A DNA stretch of 64,000 bases from Desulfobulbaceae bacterium. Lineage in GTDB: Bacteria; Desulfobacterota; Desulfobulbia; Desulfobulbales; Desulfocapsaceae. Under the pieces are notes generated by a model. The model ran no database searches. It saw only the letters and a list, made by a program, of their open reading frames with translations, and was not told the DNA's origin. The stretch is taken from NCBI GenBank assembly GCA_024640625.1, contig JAHEER010000002.1:55987-119986 (forward strand), given 5' to 3'. This document shows positions 59,093 to 64,000 of this stretch, piece after piece (the stretch's first letter is position 1; each line of letters begins with the position of its first letter). Both the position numbers and the translations under genes were made by a program.

Positions 59093-59198
59093 ATCCACAT
59101 TGCCTATAGTTTAGCTTCCCCTAAAAGGAAAAATGATTAAGACGGGTGGGACGCTGCGGCGTTATCAATCGTATCAGTGAGGAATTCGGAGGAATTTC

Positions 59199-60899
59199 AT
59201 GAATAATGCACAAATCTTAGCTAAGAGTTTTGTTGACCTCGGGGTAAAGAAGGTATTCGGTTTTTCAGGGGCCACCATTCTGCCGGTGTTTCATGCCATC
59301 GACGAGGTTGGCATAGAGATCGTGGTCAATGCCAATGAGCAGTCATGCGCCTTCGCCGCCGGCGGGTACTCTCGCTCCAGCAACGACGTCGGGATTGCGG
59401 TGGTCACCTCAGGGCCGGCCATCACCAACACCTTGAGCGCCGTGGCCGATGCCAACGCCGACTCGATTCCGCTCTTGGTCTTTGCCGGACAGGTCGCCCA
59501 GGGCCAGATGGGAACCGATGTGTTCCAGACCATCGATGTCGTCTCAATTTTCAAAGACGCGGCCAAAAAAGTGATCCTGGTCACCGAACTTCAGAACGTC
59601 GAGGAAATCGTTAAAGATGCCTATTTCCTGGCCAAATCAGGTAAACCAGGGCCGGTGGTAATCGATTTTCCATTTGATATCCAGAAAAATGAAGGCAACT
59701 ACCAGGCCATCGAGGCACAACGATTTCGACATAAATACGACGAGGAGCGGCACCTTGGTGAAAATCAGTGCAAGCAGTTTTTTGCACTGTTGCAGAAGGC
59801 CAAACGACCGCTGCTCTACATCGGCGGCGGGCTCAACACGGAGTCGGCCAGTGAGCGCATCAGGGCCTTCAACCGGCGCTACAGGGTTCCTTCCATTTGG
59901 AGTCTGATGGGTAAGGGGATTCTCAACGAGAAAGGCGACTGGGCCCTGGGCATGCTTGGCATGTTCGGAGTGCCGGCGGCCAATATGGCCATCCAGGAGA
60001 CCGACCTGTTCGTTGCTTTCGGGATTCGCTGGGACGATAGGGTGCAGCAGAAGGTTGGCGAAGCCGGACTGGAGGCTGATATCGCCTATTTCGATGTTAA
60101 TCCGGAAAAGGTTCAGGAGGTGCGCTTTTCCAGAAACCCTAAATTTTCCTTCATCGGCAAGGCGGAAACTGCTTTGGACGATTTGCTCAACTATGCCGAA
60201 AAACATGATATTAAACTTGATATCGGTCCTTGGCAGGAATATGCGTTCAAGCTCAAGCAGGACCATCCGCTCAATTTTGACCGGGAAACTCCTCTCATCC
60301 AGCAGTCCGAGGTAATGGAGTTTCTCTCCACCATGCTCACCGAAGACACCAAGGTGACCACCGGTGTCGGCAATCATCAGATGTTTGCCGCCCAATACCT
60401 GATTTCTCTCAAACCCAAAACCTTTCTGACCTCGGGCGGCTACGGCACGATGGGATTCGCCGTGCCGACCGCGATCGGAGCCCACTACGCCAATCCGGAT
60501 GACACCATTATCGCCATCGACGGAGACGGCAGCCTGCTGATGAATCTGGGGGAACTGTTCACCATCGGCAAGTATCAGCTTCCGGTAAAAATACTGCTGC
60601 TCAACAATCATGGCGACTGCATGGTCAGAAATATTCAGGATCTCATGTATGGCGGGTCCCACGTGGGTACCAAGAAGATCACCGAGATAAGCTTCGCCAA
60701 TGTCGCCCAGGAGATGGCTTTCGCCTATAGCCGCAGAATCGAAAAACGCGGCGAGCTGAAGCAGGGGCTGGAAGACTTCATCAGCGCTGAAGGGCCTTCC
60801 TTTCTCGAAGTGGTCACCGATGTCGATGAAATGCTCTACCCGCGTATTCCAGCGGGGCTCGGATACAAGGACATGATTCTCGGCCCCCATATGGAATAG
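59199..60899 (+). CDS. Acetolactate synthase large subunit-like TPP enzyme
   Basis: 566 residues after GGAGGAATTTC. N-terminal VKKVFGFSGATILPVFHAI, catalytic Glu in NANEQSCAFAAGG, FAD-type GIRWDDRVQQKVG, and the TPP/Mg site IAIDGDGSLLMNLGELFT with NNHGDCMVRNIQ. These match IlvB-type acetohydroxyacid synthases, though several normally strict positions differ (GAT for GGA, NEQ for HEQ, IRW for ARF). It should condense pyruvate to 2-acetolactate with the small subunit, or a related pyruvate-type reaction. The order ilvN, aminotransferase, large subunit is unusual. Confidence 0.83.
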   Translation: MNNAQILAKSFVDLGVKKVFGFSGATILPVFHAIDEVGIEIVVNANEQSCAFAAGGYSRSSNDVGIAVVTSGPAITNTLSAVADANADSIPLLVFAGQVAQGQMGTDVFQTIDVVSIFKDAAKKVILVTELQNVEEIVKDAYFLAKSGKPGPVVIDFPFDIQKNEGNYQAIEAQRFRHKYDEERHLGENQCKQFFALLQKAKRPLLYIGGGLNTESASERIRAFNRRYRVPSIWSLMGKGILNEKGDWALGMLGMFGVPAANMAIQETDLFVAFGIRWDDRVQQKVGEAGLEADIAYFDVNPEKVQEVRFSRNPKFSFIGKAETALDDLLNYAEKHDIKLDIGPWQEYAFKLKQDHPLNFDRETPLIQQSEVMEFLSTMLTEDTKVTTGVGNHQMFAAQYLISLKPKTFLTSGGYGTMGFAVPTAIGAHYANPDDTIIAIDGDGSLLMNLGELFTIGKYQLPVKILLLNNHGDCMVRNIQDLMYGGSHVGTKKITEISFANVAQEMAFAYSRRIEKRGELKQGLEDFISAEGPSFLEVVTDVDEMLYPRIPAGLGYKDMILGPHME

Positions 60900-61062
60900 A
60901 AAGTTTCCCGATTGATCAGCTCGATTTTCTGAGAAGGTGCAGCAGCTGATCGGTAGGCATTGCGAGAGCCCGCCATGGGAGAGATCGACGACCAGAGATC
61001 CTGGCAGCGGCGAGAAGCAGGGCCTTGCGATCTGTCGCCCGGGTGGTTATCTGTTTAGCACC

Positions 61063-61079
61063 ATGCAACAAAGTTGCAT
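61063..61079. promoter_or_regulatory. Zur-type 17-bp palindrome
   Basis: ATGCAAC-AAA-GTTGCAT, perfect 7-bp arms, 37 bp before the znuA start. Fur/Zur-family operators in front of zinc ABC operons have this kind of symmetry, and a Fur-family gene ends the same cluster. That it is a Zur box is inferred from context. Confidence 0.7.
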
Positions 61080-61115
61080 AAACCGTTTTTCTGCTGTTTG
61101 CGGGGCCATATTAGT

Positions 61116-62015
61116 ATGAAAAGATACCTTTGGTGCGCTGTACTATTAGTTGTATGTGCATGCGGGGCAGGTCTGCCGGGGAGGGCAAGTGCTTCTGCGA
61201 CCGTGTTCGTCTCGATTCTTCCCCAGAAATATTTCGTGCAACAAATTAGCGGCGAGCTGCTCAACGTCGAAGTGATGGTTCCCCCCGGGGCAAGCCCTCA
61301 CACCTACGAGCCGAAACCGTCGCAGATGAGAAAACTGGCCGCGGCCCGGGCCTATTTCACCATTGGTATAGCCCTCGAGGAAGCCTGGCTGGACAGAATA
61401 ACCAAGATCAACCCGGAGATGAGGGTGGTTCACACCGAGGCAGGGGTTGACAGGATGGCCATGGAGGATGACCACCATCATGAGGACCACGAAGAAGATA
61501 TCCCCGGCCCTGACCAGGAAGATGAGGCCGGTCTGGATCCTCATATCTGGCTTTCCCCGACGCTGGTTAAGCATCAGGTGGGTATTATCAGGACCAATCT
61601 TGCAGCCCTGGACCGGCAGAACTCGGCAACCTATCAGGCCAACGCGCAACGTTTTATCGAGAAAATTGATGGACTTGATATACAGCTGAGGAACATTCTG
61701 GGTGATAAGTCAGGCATGAAATTCATGGTCTTCCATCCCAGTTGGGGCTACTTTGCCCGCGATTACGATCTCCAGCAGGTGGCGGTGGAAATTGAGGGCA
61801 AGAGCCCGAAACCGGCACATCTAAAGGCCTTGATTGAACTTGCCCGCCGGGAAAAGATTTCGGTAATCTTTGCCCAACCCCAATTCTCCAGAAAAAGCGC
61901 CGAAGTAATCGCCAGAGAAATCGGAGCGCAGGTGGTGCTGATCGATCCGCTGGGCGAGGACTGGTTCGATAATATGAGGATGGTGGCCGACAAGATGGCC
62001 GCTGCACTACGTTAA
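61116..62015 (+). CDS. znuA: Zinc ABC transporter substrate-binding protein
   Basis: 299 residues from the ATG at 61116, giving a signal peptide (MKRYLWCAVLLVVCACGAGL and on). The ZnuA/PsaA fold is shown by VFVSILPQKYFVQQISG, the metal ligand His in PPGASPHTYEPKPSQM, GLDPHIWLSP and FHPSWGYFARDY. The His/Asp-rich loop DDHHHEDHEEDIPG near residues 119-133 is typical of zinc-specific members. It hands Zn(II) to the ZnuBC transporter in the same operon. Confidence 0.93.
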   Translation: MKRYLWCAVLLVVCACGAGLPGRASASATVFVSILPQKYFVQQISGELLNVEVMVPPGASPHTYEPKPSQMRKLAAARAYFTIGIALEEAWLDRITKINPEMRVVHTEAGVDRMAMEDDHHHEDHEEDIPGPDQEDEAGLDPHIWLSPTLVKHQVGIIRTNLAALDRQNSATYQANAQRFIEKIDGLDIQLRNILGDKSGMKFMVFHPSWGYFARDYDLQQVAVEIEGKSPKPAHLKALIELARREKISVIFAQPQFSRKSAEVIAREIGAQVVLIDPLGEDWFDNMRMVADKMAAALR

Positions 62016-62026
62016 TCAGGCCGGCT

Positions 62027-62812
62027 ATGAATGACACAATTGTAGATATCACCGATCTCTGCTTCTCCTATAGCGGCAAGGAAGTTTTGCACAATATAGA
62101 CCTGGTCGTTGCCGAGGGTGACTTTATTGCGGTGGTGGGTCCCAATGGCGGAGGCAAGACCACCCTGCTCAAGTTGATTATCGGGTTGTTGAAGCCGACC
62201 CGGGGCAGGGTGCGGCTGAGTGGCAGAAAACCGGGAAAAAAGGGACTGGAGATCGGCTATGTTCCACAGCAGATCGATCATAATCTGAGTTTTCCGGCGA
62301 CCGCGCTCGATGTGGTAATCATGGGCAAACACGTACCCGAGAACCGGCTGCCTTTTGGACGTTCACAGCAGGATCGGAGGGATGGACTGGCGGCGCTGGA
62401 GAAGATGGGAATCAGCGAATTTGCCGGGCGCAAAATCAGCGACCTCTCTGGGGGGCAGCGTCAGCGGGTCCTGATTGCCAGGGCTCTGGTGACCGAGCCG
62501 GAGCTTCTGGTCCTCGATGAACCAACTGCCTCGATAGACAGTCGGGGGCAGACCGAATTCTACCAGCTGCTCCAGGAGTTGAACAAAGAGCTGACCATCC
62601 TGATGGTCAGCCATGACCTGCTGTCGGTATCAGCCTACGCCAAATCGGTGGCCTGCGTGAACAAACGGCTCCATTATCACCAGGCCTTTGCAAGTTCAGG
62701 TGAACTGTTCGATGCGGTGTACGCCTGTTCGGTATATGACTCCTGTCCGGTAACGTTTCCTCAGTCAGCTCCTGGTCAATCATCTCTGCCGGAAGGGGTG
62801 ACAAATGATTGA
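62027..62812 (+). CDS. znuC: Zinc ABC transporter ATP-binding protein
   Basis: 261 residues. Walker A GPNGGGKTT, signature LSGGQRQR, Walker B LLVLDEPTAS, and the His loop in LMVSHDLLSV. It starts 11 bp after znuA and overlaps znuB by 8 bp. The C-terminus has CVNKRLHYH and a tail with Cys and His that might sense metal, as in other ZnuC proteins. Confidence 0.93.
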   Translation: MNDTIVDITDLCFSYSGKEVLHNIDLVVAEGDFIAVVGPNGGGKTTLLKLIIGLLKPTRGRVRLSGRKPGKKGLEIGYVPQQIDHNLSFPATALDVVIMGKHVPENRLPFGRSQQDRRDGLAALEKMGISEFAGRKISDLSGGQRQRVLIARALVTEPELLVLDEPTASIDSRGQTEFYQLLQELNKELTILMVSHDLLSVSAYAKSVACVNKRLHYHQAFASSGELFDAVYACSVYDSCPVTFPQSAPGQSSLPEGVTND

Positions 62813-63656
62813 GGCGCTGCACTTCGAGTTTATGCGCAACGCACTGCTGGCCGGACTGCTGGCCAGTGTCATCTGCGGCGTGATCGGTTCGCTCATCGTG
62901 GTCAACCGTCTTGTGTTTCTCTCCGGAGGTATTGCCCACAGCGCCTATGGCGGCATCGGTCTGGCGTTTTTCCTGGGGATGCCTTTCATGGCCGGGGCGT
63001 TTTTCTTTTCCTTTCTCTCGGCCATGATCATGGCCGCCGTTTCCAGCCGTTCCAAGCAGCGGGCAGATACCATCATCGGCGTGATGTGGGCGGTCGGTAT
63101 GGCGGTGGGGATCCTTCTTATCGACCTGACTCCGGGCTACAACGTCGACCTGATGAGTTACCTGTTCGGCTCGATTCTCAGCGTTCCGCGGTCCGATCTC
63201 TTGATAATGACCATAGCCGGAGGGGGAATTCTGCTGCTGGTCTTCTATTTTTTCAACGACCTGCTGGTCATGTCCTATGACGAGGAATTTGCTCTGGTAC
63301 GCGGCGTCCCGGTGAAACGACTCTATTACATGCTGATTGGCATCGTGGCGATTACCGTGGTCATGATGGTGCAGGTGGTCGGCTTGATACTGGTTATCGC
63401 CCTCTTGACGATCCCTCCCTATATAGCTGAAAAATATACAAAATCACTTATTCAGATGATGGTCTTCTCCTGCGCTCTGGGGATGGTCTGCACCTCCGGA
63501 GGCCTGTGGATATCGTATCGATTTGATTTGACCTCCGGGGCTGCCATTATCTTTTTAGCCGGTACGGGATTTTTCCTGTCCCTGGTCCTGGATAGGCTTA
63601 TCGTTCTGAGCAAACGGCGGTTGATGCTCAAGTCGCACAGGGAAATGTCGGGGTAG
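62805..63656 (+). CDS. znuB: Zinc ABC transporter permease
   Basis: 283 residues with eight to nine membrane helices. The family marks NALLAGLLASVICGVIGSLIVVNRLVFLSGGIAHSAYGGIGLAF (in order, near residues 11-55) and GLILVIALLTIPPYIA are clear. It forms the membrane channel of the uptake system. The stop is 7 bp before the Fur-family gene, so that gene is in the same operon. Confidence 0.93.
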   Translation: MIEALHFEFMRNALLAGLLASVICGVIGSLIVVNRLVFLSGGIAHSAYGGIGLAFFLGMPFMAGAFFFSFLSAMIMAAVSSRSKQRADTIIGVMWAVGMAVGILLIDLTPGYNVDLMSYLFGSILSVPRSDLLIMTIAGGGILLLVFYFFNDLLVMSYDEEFALVRGVPVKRLYYMLIGIVAITVVMMVQVVGLILVIALLTIPPYIAEKYTKSLIQMMVFSCALGMVCTSGGLWISYRFDLTSGAAIIFLAGTGFFLSLVLDRLIVLSKRRLMLKSHREMSG

Positions 63657-63663
63657 GGGCGCC

Positions 63664-64000
63664 ATGTGCATGGAATGCGATTATCGGAGTCTGCTGGAGT
63701 CGGTGGGATTGGAACCGACCGGCAACCGGATCAGGGTGCTTGAGGTCATCGGTAACAACCGCTTCCCGCTCACCGCTGCCGAAATCTTCAGTACGGTCGA
63801 GCGCAACCAGTCAATCAACAGAGTCACCATTTACCGGATATTGGAATTGCTGGTCGACTACAAACTGGTGGAGCGCCTGAGCGCCGGGGGCAGGGCTGCC
63901 CATTTCGGTCTGGCTCCGAACGGCAATCACGCGCCGCACCATCATTTTTACTGCACCCGCTGCGGCCGTATGGATTGTCTCAATCCAGGCAGCCTCGATC
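63664..64000 (+). CDS. Fur-family regulator, probably Zur; cut by the right edge
   Basis: The 112 codons visible begin MCMECDYRSLLESVGLEPTG. The winged HTH has NRIRVLEVI, LTAAEIFSTVERNQSINRVTIYRILELLVDYKLVERL (in pieces), and the metal-binding part opens with HAPHHHFYCTRCGRMDCL. This is the Fur fold with the structural zinc CxxC. As the last gene of a znuACB operon it is most likely Zur and the binder of the palindrome at 61063. The C-terminus lies outside the window. Confidence 0.85.
   Translation, partial: MCMECDYRSLLESVGLEPTGNRIRVLEVIGNNRFPLTAAEIFSTVERNQSINRVTIYRILELLVDYKLVERLSAGGRAAHFGLAPNGNHAPHHHFYCTRCGRMDCLNPGSLD

Overview
The window reads as the chromosome of an anaerobic, sediment-type bacterium, most likely a Desulfobacterota (Desulfobulbales-like) relative. 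This is inferred from gene content: pyruvate:ferredoxin oxidoreductase, NrfD-type quinone enzymes with multihaem cytochromes, CCG-domain Fe-S oxidases, and many TRAP and tripartite tricarboxylate (TTT) carboxylate transporters. No rRNA, tRNA, CRISPR array, phage or intact insertion sequence was seen. Both ends cut through genes.

Layout. (a) 2-7784: the tail of a BatA/vWA/C13-type membrane protein cluster, ending in a caspase-fold protein that seems to lack its catalytic cysteine. (b) 7922-18923, minus strand: a TSUP exporter, then a carboxylate-catabolism block with two different isocitrate-dehydrogenase-family enzymes, a fumarylacetoacetate-hydrolase-family enzyme, a periplasmic-binding-fold protein, a LVIVD-repeat protein, a TctA/TctB/TctC transporter and an FCD-type GntR regulator. 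(c) 19281-27341: a CitE gene fragment, a ModA-like binding protein, a second FCD regulator, a second FAH-family enzyme, a TAXI-type TRAP transporter, a hydroxyacid dehydrogenase, and a decayed DctP/DctM-type TRAP system. (d) 28095-41439: the most notable region. A malate-CoA ligase-like pair, a small Fe-S protein, a malyl-CoA lyase-like enzyme, a thiamine-binding protein, a methyltransferase, a GlcD-GlcE fusion, a GlcF-like subunit, pyruvate:ferredoxin oxidoreductase and an FCD regulator. Read together they can carry out most of a dissimilatory malyl-CoA route that oxidises glycolate to CO2 with ATP formed at the ligase step; only malic enzyme is not in the window.

(e) 41468-50470: cell-wall enzymes (VanY-like peptidase, class-A-like serine hydrolase), a sulfotransferase, a histone-H1-like lysine-rich protein, a corrinoid adenosyltransferase, a DMT exporter, and a three-gene TPR/lipoprotein operon. 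(f) 50895-57143: a respiratory region with a Tat-type Fe-S protein, a six-haem cytochrome made of a duplicated three-haem unit, and two parallel modules of small membrane protein, NrfD and Cys-bearing MerR. The first module sits behind a sigma-54-type promoter, the second behind a sigma-70-type promoter. (g) 57386-60899: an acetolactate-synthase small subunit, a class I aminotransferase and an acetolactate-synthase-like large subunit. (h) 61063-64000: a Zn(II) uptake system (ZnuA, ZnuC, ZnuB) with a perfect 17-bp Zur-like palindrome in front, and the start of a Fur-family regulator running off the right edge.
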